From NCBI RefSeq assembly GCF_001905735.1, contig NZ_LISW01000004.1, positions 62,001-126,000 on the forward strand: 64,000 bases of DNA, given 5' to 3'. This document shows positions 41,619 to 50,959 of this stretch, one piece after another. Both the position numbers and the translations under genes were made by a program. Position 1 is the stretch's first letter. Each line of letters starts with the position of its first letter. Under the pieces are notes generated by a model that saw nothing but the letters and a program-made list of their open reading frames with translations, did no database searches and was not told the origin of the DNA. The stretch comes from Streptomyces sp. CB01249. Its GTDB lineage: Bacteria; Actinomycetota; Actinomycetes; Streptomycetales; Streptomycetaceae.

Positions 41619-43145
41619 CACCGGGGTCCGGCGACCGTCCGCAGCCGTCCGCTCCGCGGGCAGCCGGACCGCGAACACCGTCTCCCCCGGCACCGAACGC
41701 ACCTCCACCGCGCCGCCGTGGGCCGTCACCACCGCTTGGACGATCGCCAGGCCGAGGCCCGTCGAACCGGCGTTGCGGGAACGGGAGGCGTCGCCCCGGG
41801 CGAAGCGTTCGAAGACGTGGGGGAGGAGGTCAGGGGGGATGCCGGGACCGTCGTCCCGGATCTCCACGGTGACCCAGGGGTCGCCGGTTCCGGCCAGGAC
41901 GCGGGCGGTGACCGTGGTGCCCGGCGGGGTGTGGGTACGGGCGTTGGCCAGGAGGTTGACCAGGACCTGGTGGATGCGGGTCGGGTCGGCGCGGACCGTC
42001 GCCGGGGCGTCCGGCAGCTCCAGGCGCCACCGGCGGGCGGGCTCGGCGCGGTCCGCCGCGCGGGCATCGCTCACCGCGTCCACGACGAGCGGCGAGAGAT
42101 CGGTGCTCTCGTACGAGAGCGGGCGGCCCGCGTCCAGGCGGGCGAGCAGGAGCAGGTCCTCGACCATGCCCGTCATCCGCTGCGCCTCCGACTCGATGCG
42201 GCCGAGCGCGTGCCGGGTGTCCGGACCGGGGTCCTCCCTGCCGCGCCGGGTGAGTTCGGCGTAGCCGCGTATCGAGGCCAGCGGCGTCCGCAGCTCGTGA
42301 CTCGCGTCCGCGACGAACTGGCGCACCCGTGTCTCACTTCGCTGCCGCGCGTCCAGGGCCGAACCGACGTGCCCCAGCATCCGGTTGAGCGCCGCGCCGA
42401 CCTGGCCGACCTCCGTGCGCGGATCCGCCTCCGCGTCCGGGACCCGCTCGAAGAGGGCCACCTCGCCGCTGTGCAGCGGAAGTTCGGAGACCCGGGTCGC
42501 GGTCGCCGCCACCCGGCGCAACGGCCGCAGCGCCACACCGACCATCGCCGCGCCCGCGATCCCCGCCGCGACGAGCCCCGCACCGGTCACGCAGACCTCC
42601 ACCAGGATCAGGGTGCCCAGCGCACGGCTCACCTCACTGGTGGGAATGCCGACGAGGACCGTGCCGCCGTCGTCCGTCGGCACCGCCCGCACCCGGTAGC
42701 CGCCCAGGCCGGGCAGCTCGACGTCGTGCGCATGGTCGTCCGCCGTGACACCGGCCTCCGTCACCGCGTCCCGCTGCGCGTCGGTCAGCGGTTCGGTGTT
42801 CTCACCGGCGTCGAACCCGCCGTCCTTCACGACGGCCGAGTCCGTGATCTCCCCCCGCTCGACCAACGCGCCGAACGTCTCCAGCGGCTGGCCGCCCATG
42901 CCGATGAAACCGAGCGGATCACGCTCCGGGGAGGTTTTCGGGCCCTCGGGCGAGGGAACACCCGGCACCCGCTCGGCCCGGACCGCTATGTCCCGCAGCT
43001 GGTCGTCGAGTTTCCCGTACATGTAACTGTGGAACGCGATCGCGGTCACCGAGCCGATCACGGCGGCGACGACGGCGATCAGGGTCACCGCCGAGACCAC
43101 CAGGCGGGTGCGCAGGGTCCACGGCCGTCGCATCGCGCTACTCAC
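41565..43145 (-). CDS. Sensor histidine kinase (two-component)
   Basis: A 526-residue membrane kinase. Two membrane helices (about 14-38 and 178-205) flank an extracellular sensor domain. A HAMP region, a dimerisation domain with H283 in ADASHELRTPLASIRGY, and an ATPase domain with LLANARTHTPPG and RDDGPGIPPDLLPHVFERF follow. The GTG at 43145 overlaps the end of the response regulator gene, giving translational coupling; an internal ATG at 43133 is an alternative. The signal sensed is unknown. Confidence 0.94.
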   Translation of the reverse strand: MSSAMRRPWTLRTRLVVSAVTLIAVVAAVIGSVTAIAFHSYMYGKLDDQLRDIAVRAERVPGVPSPEGPKTSPERDPLGFIGMGGQPLETFGALVERGEITDSAVVKDGGFDAGENTEPLTDAQRDAVTEAGVTADDHAHDVELPGLGGYRVRAVPTDDGGTVLVGIPTSEVSRALGTLILVEVCVTGAGLVAAGIAGAAMVGVALRPLRRVAATATRVSELPLHSGEVALFERVPDAEADPRTEVGQVGAALNRMLGHVGSALDARQRSETRVRQFVADASHELRTPLASIRGYAELTRRGREDPGPDTRHALGRIESEAQRMTGMVEDLLLLARLDAGRPLSYESTDLSPLVVDAVSDARAADRAEPARRWRLELPDAPATVRADPTRIHQVLVNLLANARTHTPPGTTVTARVLAGTGDPWVTVEIRDDGPGIPPDLLPHVFERFARGDASRSRNAGSTGLGLAIVQAVVTAHGGAVEVRSVPGETVFAVRLPAERTAADGRRTPVSAPGRRLTDVGLRRSAG

Positions 43146-43881
43146 CGGGCTTGATCAGGTACCCCGCCCCGCGCCGGGTGTGGATCATGGGCGAGCGGCC
43201 CGCGTCGATCTTCTTGCGCAGGTAGGAGATGTACAGCTCGACCACGTTGGCCTGGCCGCCGAAGTCGTAGTTCCAGACCCGGTCCAGGATCTGCGCCTTG
43301 CTGAGCACCCGGCGCGGGTTGCGCATCAGGAACCGCAGCAGCTCGAACTCGGTCGCCGTCAGGTGGATGTTCTTCCCGCCCCGGCTCACCTCGTGGCTGT
43401 CCTCGTCCAGCATCAGATCGCCCACGACGAGCTGCGACTCGCCGCGCGCCGCCGCCGCCGTCCCCGAGCGCCGGATCAGCCCGCGCAGCCGGGCCACGAC
43501 CTCCTCCAGGCTGAACGGCTTGGTGACGTAGTCGTCGCCGCCCGCCGTGAGCCCGGCGATCCGGTCCTCCACGGAGTCCCGCGCGGTCAGGAACAGCACC
43601 GGCACGTCGGACAGTTCCCGCCGAAGCCTGCCGAGGACGGCGAGCCCGTCCATGTCGGGCAGCATCACGTCGAGGATCACCACATCGGGCCGGAACGCGC
43701 GGGCCGTACGCACGGCGGCCGCACCGTCGCCCGCGCTGCGCACCTCCCAGCCCTCGTAACGAAGCGCCATCGACAACAGCTCCGTGAGCGAAGCCTCGTC
43801 GTCCACGACCAGCACCCGCACGGGGGTGCGGTCCGGCCTGAGCAGTTCGGTACGCCCCTGGGGCGAGGTCGTCGTCGTCAT
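43138..43881 (-). CDS. OmpR-family response regulator
   Basis: A 247-residue partner of the downstream kinase. The receiver domain has VLVVDDEASLTELL, the phosphoacceptor D71 in VVILDVMLPDMDGL, and K in DDYVTKPFSLEEV. The C-terminal winged helix ends VWNYDFGGQANVVELYISYL then RRGAGYLIK. It overlaps the kinase gene by 8 bp. Confidence 0.95.
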   Translation of the reverse strand: MTTTTSPQGRTELLRPDRTPVRVLVVDDEASLTELLSMALRYEGWEVRSAGDGAAAVRTARAFRPDVVILDVMLPDMDGLAVLGRLRRELSDVPVLFLTARDSVEDRIAGLTAGGDDYVTKPFSLEEVVARLRGLIRRSGTAAAARGESQLVVGDLMLDEDSHEVSRGGKNIHLTATEFELLRFLMRNPRRVLSKAQILDRVWNYDFGGQANVVELYISYLRKKIDAGRSPMIHTRRGAGYLIKPGE

Positions 43882-43958
43882 GACGCCAGCCTCCGGGACG
43901 GCTCTGAGAGAGTTCTTTTCCGTTTCTGTGAATTCCCTGAGAAAGCCGCGCCGGGACC

Positions 43959-44846
43959 TCAGACGCCGAACAGCGCCTTCGCGTTGTCGTGGCAGACCGC
44001 CCGCAGCCAGTCGTCACCCAGGTCCAGACGCTCCAGGGCGTGCAGTTGGTGGGCGTACGGGTACGGGATGTTCGGGAAGTCCGTGCCCAGCAGCACGCGG
44101 TCGCCGAGGGCCGCGAGGCGGCCGAGCTCCGCCGTGGGGAACGGGCTGAACTCCTCGACGAAGTCCGTGAACGCCATCGTCGTGTCGAGCCTGACCTCCG
44201 GATACGCCTCCGCCAGCGTCAGGAACTCCGCGTACTCCGGCATCCCCATGTGCGCCACGATCAGCGGCAGCCGGGGATGGCGGGCGAGGACGCGGCCGAT
44301 GGGACCGGGGCCGGTGTGCTTGCCGGGGGCGGGGCCCGAGCCGCAGTGCGTCACGACCGGGATGCCCGCCTCCGCGAGCAGCCCCCACACGGGGTCGAGC
44401 AGCGGGTCGTTCGGGTCGTACGCGCCGACCTGGAGGTGCGCCTTGAAGACCCGGGCCCCCGCCTCCACGGCCTCCCGCACATAGCGCCCGGCGTCCGGTT
44501 CGGGGAAGAACGTCGCGGTGTGCAGGCAGTCCGGCGTCCGCGCGGCGAAACCGGCCGCCCAGTCGTTCAGCCAGGCCGCCATCCCCGGCTTGTGCGGGTA
44601 CAGCATCGACGTGAAGCGGAGGACCCCGAACGAGCGGAGCACCGCCAGCCGTTCCGCCTCCTCGTGCCGGTAGGCGATCGGCCACTCCAGACCGGTCAGC
44701 GGGCCCGCCGAGTCGAAGTACGCCCACACCTTGCGCAGGACCCGCTCCGGCATGAAATGCGTGTGTACGTCGATGAGCCCGGGCAGCCCGAGCCGCTGCC
44801 GGAACCGCACCACGTCGTCGTGATCGTCACCCATACGGGCGACCAT
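43959..44846 (-). CDS. Amidohydrolase-family (TIM-barrel) enzyme
   Basis: A 295-residue protein with the metal-binding DVHTHFMPERVL, then VVTHCGSG, IVAHMGMPEYAEFL and VLLGTDFPNIPYPY. These match the amidohydrolase_2 group, which includes ACMS decarboxylase-like enzymes. The reaction is not predictable. ATG at 44846 is chosen because it begins 1 bp after the stop of the DUF2797 gene (TGAGATG), implying coupling; an ATG at 44834 is also possible. Confidence 0.88.
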   Translation of the reverse strand: MVARMGDDHDDVVRFRQRLGLPGLIDVHTHFMPERVLRKVWAYFDSAGPLTGLEWPIAYRHEEAERLAVLRSFGVLRFTSMLYPHKPGMAAWLNDWAAGFAARTPDCLHTATFFPEPDAGRYVREAVEAGARVFKAHLQVGAYDPNDPLLDPVWGLLAEAGIPVVTHCGSGPAPGKHTGPGPIGRVLARHPRLPLIVAHMGMPEYAEFLTLAEAYPEVRLDTTMAFTDFVEEFSPFPTAELGRLAALGDRVLLGTDFPNIPYPYAHQLHALERLDLGDDWLRAVCHDNAKALFGV

Positions 44847-44847
44847 C

Positions 44848-45762
44848 TCAGAACAGCCCGTCCTGCGCTGCCCCACCCCCCACCACGACGGCCGGCACGC
44901 TCACCCCGGCCGTGCCCGCCCCGGCCGCCGTCAGCGCCCAGCCGGTCATCAGCCGGGTGTCCACGATGACGAGGCCCTGCGGGCCCGCGTCCAGGTGGAG
45001 GTCCGGTCCCGCCGCCGCGACGAGCCTCCCCGCCACCGCGCCCCCGTCCACCAGACCGGCCACCGCACGGACCGGCCCGGACCGGGGTATCGCACCGGGG
45101 CCGGTCCCCGCCATCGCCCCCAGCCCGAACACCCCCGCGTGGTCCACCGCCGCGAACGGCAGCCGCTCCAGCGCCTCCGGCCGGCCGCCGCCCTCCAGGG
45201 CCGCCGCCTTCCCGTACAGCTCCGCAAGCTCGCCCGCCCGCTCCGCCGGGTCCGGGAGGGCCGCCCGCACCTCCCGCTTGCGGGCGTACGGAATGCGGTC
45301 CGGGACCCCGAGGGCCACCCGCAGCACCTCCTCGGCCCGGCGCGCCGCCATCAAGGGCCCCCGGCCCAGCCAGCTGAAGACCACCGCCCCCTGCTCCCGC
45401 AGCCGCGCCGCGCCCCGCTCCTCGCCGGTGATCCCGACCTTCACCATGCCGGGCCCGAACCACGCGAGGTACACCCGGTACGTGCGGGGGTCGTCCGGGA
45501 TCGTGTCGGCGGCCACCGAATGCGCCCGGTCGAGCCGCCCGCACTCCGGGCAGCGGCCGCCCGTGGAGCCCGCCGGGACCACGGCACCCAGCGGGCAGGC
45601 GTTGCCCCGGGCCCCGGAGCAGCGCCGCTCGCCGGACGCCCGGAAGCCGAACTCCGTTCCGTACGCCAGGGCGCTCGTCCTCGTCCGCGTCCCCTTGCGC
45701 CAGCCCAGCGCGGGGCCGTCGGAGCCCTCGGGCCAGCGGAGGCCGGTGCACTGCCAGTCCAT
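44848..45762 (-). CDS. DUF2797-domain protein
   Basis: A 304-residue product with four likely zinc ligands in the region RRCSGARGNACPLGAV and RCPECGRLDRAH, followed by the conserved YRVYLAWFGPGMVKVGITGE and QGAVVFSWLGRGPLMAARRA. The last segment, with its G-I-T-x-E, resembles GIY-YIG nuclease wording. Biological function is unknown. It is translationally coupled to the amidohydrolase and divergent from the ECF sigma factor gene. Confidence 0.85.
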   Translation of the reverse strand: MDWQCTGLRWPEGSDGPALGWRKGTRTRTSALAYGTEFGFRASGERRCSGARGNACPLGAVVPAGSTGGRCPECGRLDRAHSVAADTIPDDPRTYRVYLAWFGPGMVKVGITGEERGAARLREQGAVVFSWLGRGPLMAARRAEEVLRVALGVPDRIPYARKREVRAALPDPAERAGELAELYGKAAALEGGGRPEALERLPFAAVDHAGVFGLGAMAGTGPGAIPRSGPVRAVAGLVDGGAVAGRLVAAAGPDLHLDAGPQGLVIVDTRLMTGWALTAAGAGTAGVSVPAVVVGGGAAQDGLF

Positions 45763-45816
45763 GTCCGCAGCGTACGGGCGGGCACTGACAACGGGGCCGG
45801 GGCTACGATTCCGGGC

Positions 45817-46758
45817 ATGACGACCGTGCAGGACGTGGACCGGTTCGAGGCGGCCAGGCCCCGGCTGGAGGCCATCGCCTACCGCCTCCTGGGCTCGGCG
45901 AGCGAGGCCGAGGACGCCGTGCAGGACACCTACCTGCGCTGGCAGGCCGCCGACACCGGGAGGATCGAGGTCCCCGAGGCGTGGTTGACGAAGGTCCTCA
46001 CCAACCTCTGCCTCAACCAGCTCACCTCCGCCCGCGCCCGCCGCGAGACGTACGTGGGCGCCTGGCTGCCCGAACCGCTGCTCGCCGGGGACCCGATGCT
46101 CGGCCCCGCCGACACGGTGGAACAGCGCGAGTCCGTCTCGTACGCCGTGCTCACGCTCATGGAGCGGCTGACGCCCGGCGAGCGGGCCGTGTACGTGCTG
46201 CGCGAGGCGTTCGGCTATCCGCACCGGGAGATCGCGGAGATCCTGGACCTGAGCGAATCCGCCGTGCAGCAGGTCTACCACCGGGCGAAGAAGCACATCG
46301 CCGACGGCCGGACGCGCACCGAGGTGGACGAGGCCGCCGCCCGCCGGGTCATCGAGGAGTTCCTGCTCGCCGCCGCGGGCGGCCGTACCGAACCGCTCGT
46401 GGAGCTGCTGACCTCCGACGCGATCTCCATCGGCGACGGCGGCGGGAAGGTGCCCGCGCGCGCCAAGGCATTCGAGGGCGCGAAGGCCGTCGCGACGTTC
46501 ATGCGCGGCCTGCTCAAGCCGGGCAAGGCGAAGACCGCGATGACCGGCGGTTCCGTGGAACTGCACATGTCGTACGCGAACGGCGCCACCGCCGTCCTGG
46601 CGGTCGTCGGCGAACGCGTCATCGGCGTCATGTGCGTGGAGGTCACCCCGGAGGGAATCGCTTCGTTCCGCAACCAGGTCAACCCGGACAAGCTGGAACG
46701 CGCGACCCGGCAGTGGGCCGCGATGGAACACGGAAAGCCGCTGCTCACGGCCTTCTGA
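45817..46758 (+). CDS. ECF sigma factor of the ECF41/SigJ type with SnoaL-like C-terminal domain
   Basis: A 313-residue sigma-70 factor. Region 2 (IAYRLLGSASEAEDAVQDTY) and region 4 (LTPGERAVYVLREAFGYPHR, LSESAVQQVYHRAKKHI) are followed by a ~130-residue SnoaL-like domain (ARRVIEEFLLAAAGGRTEPL, SDAISIGDGGGKVPARAKAF). In this group the extension acts as a built-in activity switch in place of an anti-sigma factor, and the usual target is an adjacent oxidoreductase, decarboxylase or epimerase gene. That fits the following FAD enzyme. Confidence 0.92.
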   Translation: MTTVQDVDRFEAARPRLEAIAYRLLGSASEAEDAVQDTYLRWQAADTGRIEVPEAWLTKVLTNLCLNQLTSARARRETYVGAWLPEPLLAGDPMLGPADTVEQRESVSYAVLTLMERLTPGERAVYVLREAFGYPHREIAEILDLSESAVQQVYHRAKKHIADGRTRTEVDEAAARRVIEEFLLAAAGGRTEPLVELLTSDAISIGDGGGKVPARAKAFEGAKAVATFMRGLLKPGKAKTAMTGGSVELHMSYANGATAVLAVVGERVIGVMCVEVTPEGIASFRNQVNPDKLERATRQWAAMEHGKPLLTAF

Positions 46759-46872
46759 GCACTCAGTGACGCAGGTCACACCACACTCCTGTCAGGAAAG
46801 CGCGGGCTACCCGGTTCAAGGGTCGAGAAACCACCCCGCAGGGGCGAACCCGCGCGAGACAGGAGCAGGCAC

Positions 46873-48078
46873 ATGCAGCAGCACCGCATCATCGTCCTCG
46901 GAGCCGGATACGCCGGAGCCATCGCGGCGGGCCGCGTCGCCAAGCGGCTGCGCCGCGAGGACGTCAGCGTCACCCTCGTCAACGCGGAGCCCGACTTCGT
47001 GGAGCGCGTCCGCATGCACCAGCTCGCGGCCGGCCAGGACCTCAAGCCCCGCCCGTTCGCCGAGATGTTCGCCGGTACGGGCGTGGAGCTGAAGGTCGGC
47101 CGGGTGACCGCCGTGGACGTCGACCGCAAGGCGGTCACCGTCAGCAGCGCGGACGGCGAGGAGGAGCTGACGTACGACTCCCTCGTCTACGCCCTCGGCA
47201 GCGCCTGGAACACCCAGGGCGTCCCCGGGACCGCCGAACACGCCCACGAGATCGCGAGCCGCCCCGGCGCGCTCCGGCTGCGCGAACGGCTGGCCACCCT
47301 CGCACCCGGCCAGTCCGTGCTGATCGTCGGCGGCGGACTGACCGGCCTCGAAGCGGCGACCGAGTTCGCGGAGGCCCGCCCGGACCTCGACATCGCCCTC
47401 GCCGCGCGCGGCGGCCTCGGCGACTGGCTCTCGCCCAGCGGCCGCGCGCACGTCCGCAAGGTCTTCGACCGGCTCGGGATCACCGTCCACGAGAACACCG
47501 CCGTCGCGGAGGTCGGGGCCGGTTACGCCACCACGGCCGAGGGCACCTCGTACCAGGCGGCGGTCACCGTCTGGACGACCGGCTTCGCCGTCCACCCGCT
47601 CGCGGCGGCCACCGCCCTGGAGACCTCGGGGACCGGCCAGATCGTGGTCGACGCGACCATGCGCTCGGTCTCGCACCCCGATGTGTACGCGATCGGGGAC
47701 GCGGCCCTCGTCGCGGGCCCCGGCGACAAGCCGCTGCGCATGTCCTGCGCCTCGGGCGTCCCCACCGCCTGGCAGGCGGCCGACGCCCTCGCGGCCCGCC
47801 TCGCCGGCACCAAGATCCCGTCCACCCCGCTGCGCTACTTCAACCAGTGCATCTCGCTGGGCCGCAAGGACGGCCTCATCCAGTACGTCACCGCCGACGA
47901 CCGCGCGGTCAAGGCAGCGCTGACGGGCCGTATCGCCGCCATCTACAAGGAACTGGTCTGCAAGGGCGCCGCCTGGGGCGTGGCCAACCCGACGACCGGC
48001 ATGCCGACCCGCCGCCGCCCAGTGGCGGTGTCCACCCCGCAGCCCGCAACGGCCCGGGTGGCGACCACGGAGCAGTGA
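46873..48078 (+). CDS. FAD-dependent NAD(P)H oxidoreductase, NDH-2-like
   Basis: A 401-residue pyridine nucleotide-disulfide-family protein: FAD-binding HRIIVLGAGYAGAIAAGRVA, NAD-binding SVLIVGGGLTGLEAATEFA, and a FAD-contacting VYAIGDAALVAGPGDKPLRM. It resembles type II NADH dehydrogenases, though no membrane-anchoring helix is clear. The leader at 46790 has TGTCAGG, a weak match to the ECF41 -35 element. It is probably controlled by the preceding sigma factor. Confidence 0.92.
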   Translation: MQQHRIIVLGAGYAGAIAAGRVAKRLRREDVSVTLVNAEPDFVERVRMHQLAAGQDLKPRPFAEMFAGTGVELKVGRVTAVDVDRKAVTVSSADGEEELTYDSLVYALGSAWNTQGVPGTAEHAHEIASRPGALRLRERLATLAPGQSVLIVGGGLTGLEAATEFAEARPDLDIALAARGGLGDWLSPSGRAHVRKVFDRLGITVHENTAVAEVGAGYATTAEGTSYQAAVTVWTTGFAVHPLAAATALETSGTGQIVVDATMRSVSHPDVYAIGDAALVAGPGDKPLRMSCASGVPTAWQAADALAARLAGTKIPSTPLRYFNQCISLGRKDGLIQYVTADDRAVKAALTGRIAAIYKELVCKGAAWGVANPTTGMPTRRRPVAVSTPQPATARVATTEQ

Positions 48079-48131
48079 GGGATGCGGGCTGTGCTGTAAT
48101 CCCCCGTAAACACAGGGGGACGGGGACAAAC

Positions 48132-48620
48132 ATGGCTGCGAGGACCGTTCGGCTGGCAGGAGCACTCATAGGGGCGGCGCTCCTGCCGCTGACGGCCTGC
48201 GACGACGCCCCCGACGAGGACCGCACTACCACCGCGGTCCAGGCCGCGCGCAATTACCAGCAGGCCGGCCTGGACCAGGACTACAAAACGGTGTGCGAGT
48301 CCACCACCGAACGCTGGCGCCGAGCCCAGCACGCCCCCACGATCGCGGAGTGCGTCGACCTCATAACCACCCGCCGGATCGGCAGCACTGAGGGCATGCG
48401 GATCAGCACGGGCAAGCCGATCGACCTCCCCCCCTACGGCTCCCATCCCGCAGGCACCGGCATACGGGTGACCATCGGCCCCATAGGCAACGACATGTAC
48501 GCCCACACAGCCCTCCGCCTCGTCCCCGATGACGACACCTGGCTCGTCGACCAGGCGGTCAACCTCATGGACGGCACAGACCCAACAGCCGTACGGGAAG
48601 CACTGAAGCGCAAGAAGTAA
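48132..48620 (+). CDS. Putative lipoprotein
   Basis: A 162-residue product with a lipoprotein signal (RLAGALIGAALLPLTAC, acylated at C23). The mature domain (AVQAARNYQQAGLDQDYKTV, ADLI-like helices and beta segments) has the outline of NTF2/SnoaL-like extracellular domains. Function is unknown. Confidence 0.8.
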   Translation: MAARTVRLAGALIGAALLPLTACDDAPDEDRTTTAVQAARNYQQAGLDQDYKTVCESTTERWRRAQHAPTIAECVDLITTRRIGSTEGMRISTGKPIDLPPYGSHPAGTGIRVTIGPIGNDMYAHTALRLVPDDDTWLVDQAVNLMDGTDPTAVREALKRKK

Positions 48621-48640
48621 CGGGCGTCGGCGCATCGAAA

Positions 48641-48904
48641 CTACTCGTCCTCAGCAGCCTCACCGGGGGCCTCCGGCGCAGCCTCGGGGATCACGATGAA
48701 GTCCCGGCGGGCGTACCTCACGGAGTTGGCGACGAGTTCGCTCACGATCAGGGCGCAGTCGTCGGCCAACTCCTCCAAGCCCCAGCAGGACAGGGCGGTA
48801 TCGGTGAAACGTCTGGCGGCAGCGGCGCTCTCCGGCTTGCGCGGCATCGTCTGGCTGTACCCGGGATGCCCGAGGGGGCGGGCCTGCGCTGTAGCTTGCG
48901 GCAT
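48641..48904 (-). CDS. Truncated RsbW-like ATP-binding protein
   Basis: The 87-residue product begins like Streptomyces anti-sigma-type histidine-kinase ATPases (PRKPESAAAARRFTDTALS) and includes the N box LIVSELVANSVRYARR. It then runs into an acidic tail and stops, without the G boxes that hold ATP. It is likely a broken gene or a shortened protein with a non-catalytic role. It lies next to the frameshifted XRE regulator with which this ATPase type is usually paired. Confidence 0.6.
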   Translation of the reverse strand: MPQATAQARPLGHPGYSQTMPRKPESAAAARRFTDTALSCWGLEELADDCALIVSELVANSVRYARRDFIVIPEAAPEAPGEAAEDE

Positions 48905-49029
48905 GTCGGTCTGCTCTTTCAGATCGGCCGAGCCCCGGGGCCGGTCGCACGGCCGCCGGGGCACTGTCCGCTCATGTAAGCGACATGCGAGAAGGGGTTA
49001 CAGGGGCGCTGCGTCCTACTTTCAGGACG

Positions 49030-50242
49030 CTAAGCGCAGACCCCAAGAAACTCGGCCAACGGCCGCAGCCCTGCCGGGTGGTTGGGCAGGGACCAAAGAT
49101 CCCGCACGATGGCCACGGCCAGGGTGTGGTGCTGCATCCACGTCGGTGCCACCCGGCGCAGGGATTCGAGAGTCTTTACGGCTCCGGCCGCGTCTCCGGT
49201 GTCCGTGCGCGCCCGTGCCACGTCCAGAAGCAGCCACGTCCGCCAGGACGGCGGCGTGTCCTTGCTCAGCCATCCCCTTGGCCAGAGCCAGGGCATCCTG
49301 CGGGTGCCCGTACTGAACGGCCAGGCGAACACGCTCAATCCGCACGGAGGACGGGCTGAAGACGCTGACCATCCGGTTGTCACCACCCTCAGGCAGCTTG
49401 GCGACGCGCGCAGCCTCCTTCTCCGCCGCCCCCATCATCGCCGCCGCACGGTCGTAGTCCCCGCTCCGTGCGGCGGACGTGGCAGCGCTCATGGCCAGCG
49501 CTCCCCACACCTTCAGCCCGTCCACGGTGTCGAGTCGCCCCGCGCTGACCATCTCGTCAGCGGTACGCAGCACAATGCCCAGTGCGTCCTCCAGACGGCC
49601 CTGCCGCTGGTACGTCCACGCCGTGGAGTTGACGATCATCGGCACGAGCAGCGGATCGGCCGACTGCCCGGCCGCCTCTATCGCGCGCTCCAAACTAATG
49701 AGAGCAAGATCGGTCTTCCCCATCCGCACAGCAACATGCCCGGCAAGCTGAAGCGCCTTGCCCAGTACGCCGAAGCCGGCCCGTCGCACCTCCCCATCGG
49801 ATGAAGCAGTGGCCGCACGCGCATCAGAAATGAGCTCTGGCAGAACCGTCATGACGGCGTCGAACTCGGCGGAGTGGTACTGCGTCCACCCCTCCGCGAT
49901 CCGCTCACGCAGCCGATCCATCGAGAAGCCGTCCCCGGGCGGCTCCGGCTCCGGCCCCCAGAGCGCGGGCATGATGGCGCGACGCACCGCCACGAACCGC
50001 GGCCCGTCGTTCTCCCCCGAGGACGCAACAGCAGGCGGATCCCCGAGAAGCGTCGTGAGCTCCACGCCCAGACCGTTCGCGAGCGCGTGCAACGTAGGAA
50101 GGCGTGCCGACTGCTTCCGCCCCTGCTCAAGCTGCCGAATCACGTCAACGGACACATCCGCCCGCTCGGCCAGCTCTTCCGGCGTCACCGAGGCCAGCCG
50201 CCGCAACCGCCGCAGAGTCCGCCCCAGATCATCGTTCGCCAC
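49030..50242 (-). pseudogene. XRE-family regulator with a C-terminal frameshift
   Basis: The N-terminal helix-turn-helix (LGRTLRRLRRLASVTPEELA, VDVIRQLEQGRKQSARLP) and a helical repeat region up to QDALALAKGM are normal for the large Streptomyces XRE/tetratricopeptide regulators. After about position 49270 the frame becomes meaningless, while another frame continues with the expected family ending (SKDTPPSWRTWLLLDVARA, then TLESLRRVAPTWMQHH and PAGLRPLAEFLG). A single-base change within GGGATGGCTGAGC would join them. As written the frame runs on to 49022. It is either a true frameshift or a sequencing error. Confidence 0.8.
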
Positions 50243-50277
50243 GCAGCCACGGTACGCGCGCGAGCCTCACCTGTGGC

Positions 50278-50655
50278 TCACCGATCAACAACCCACCGCG
50301 CATCAGCCGGCCAGGTCCCCGTCCCCACGACGCACTCCACGATCAGAAGCCCCTCCGCGAGGGGCACGGTGTCCTGGTCCGGGTACTCATCGTCCTGGCC
50401 GTTGGCCAGGACGAACCCGTCGCTCTCCCCGTCGGCCCCGGGGTCAACGGCGTGCTCCCCGGGATCGCCCTCCCCGTCGAGCAACATCACCATGGCCCGT
50501 TCGCCATTGGTCACGAAGGCCAGCAACCGCCCGCGCGAGCTGCGCAACCACGTCTCCAGTTGCCCGCCGTCCGCCCTGGCCCGCAGGGCCGGAGAAACGG
50601 CCTCGCTCGAAAGGGAACGGGAACCGTCATCGTCAATCACCCAGGACTCGATCAC
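50278..50655 (-). CDS. Imm1-like immunity-family protein
   Basis: A 125-residue acidic protein with the segment SSRGRLLAFVTNGERAMVML, then HAVDPGADG and GFVLANGQDDEYPDQDTVP, wording I associate with the Imm1 family of polymorphic-toxin immunity proteins in Streptomyces. No toxin gene is adjacent. The start is GTG. Confidence 0.6.
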   Translation of the reverse strand: MIESWVIDDDGSRSLSSEAVSPALRARADGGQLETWLRSSRGRLLAFVTNGERAMVMLLDGEGDPGEHAVDPGADGESDGFVLANGQDDEYPDQDTVPLAEGLLIVECVVGTGTWPADARWVVDR

Positions 50656-50689
50656 GGCCCCGACGATCTCACGCGGACCGCATACGCAA

Positions 50690-50715
50690 GAGGCCCCGGA
50701 TTTCTCCGGGGCCTC
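50690..50715 (-). terminator. Terminator of tRNA-Arg(ACG)
   Basis: A stem GAGGCCCCGGA/TCCGGGGCCTC, 10 bp beyond the tRNA 3' end on the minus strand. Confidence 0.8.
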
Positions 50716-50725
50716 TCACCTGCTG

Positions 50726-50798
50726 TGCACTCGGCAGGATTCGAACCTGCAACCTTCTGATCCGTAGTCAGATGCTCTATCCGTTAAGCTACGAGTGC
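50726..50798 (-). tRNA. tRNA-Arg (anticodon ACG)
   Basis: A 73-nt tRNA without encoded CCA. The acceptor stem starts GCACTCG, and the anticodon loop CTACGGA between TCTGA and TCAGA gives ACG, whose first base is the substrate of TadA. Confidence 0.96.
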
Positions 50799-50919
50799 TT
50801 GTGCTTCCGGGGTTTTTTCTGCCCCGTCGGCGTTGCGAGAACAACATTACATGACCTGCGCCGGGACGCGAAATCCATTAGGCGCACCCGGCCTGAGCTG
50901 GGCAGATGCCGAGGAACGA

Positions 50920-50952
50920 CCGAAGCCCCGGTCCTGGGGACCGGGGCTTCGG
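50920..50952 (-). terminator. Terminator of tRNA-Ser(GCU)
   Basis: A 15-bp stem CCGAAGCCCCGGTCC/GGACCGGGGCTTCGG with a 3-nt loop, 7 bp beyond the tRNA 3' end. Confidence 0.85.
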
Positions 50953-50959
50953 TGTGGTG

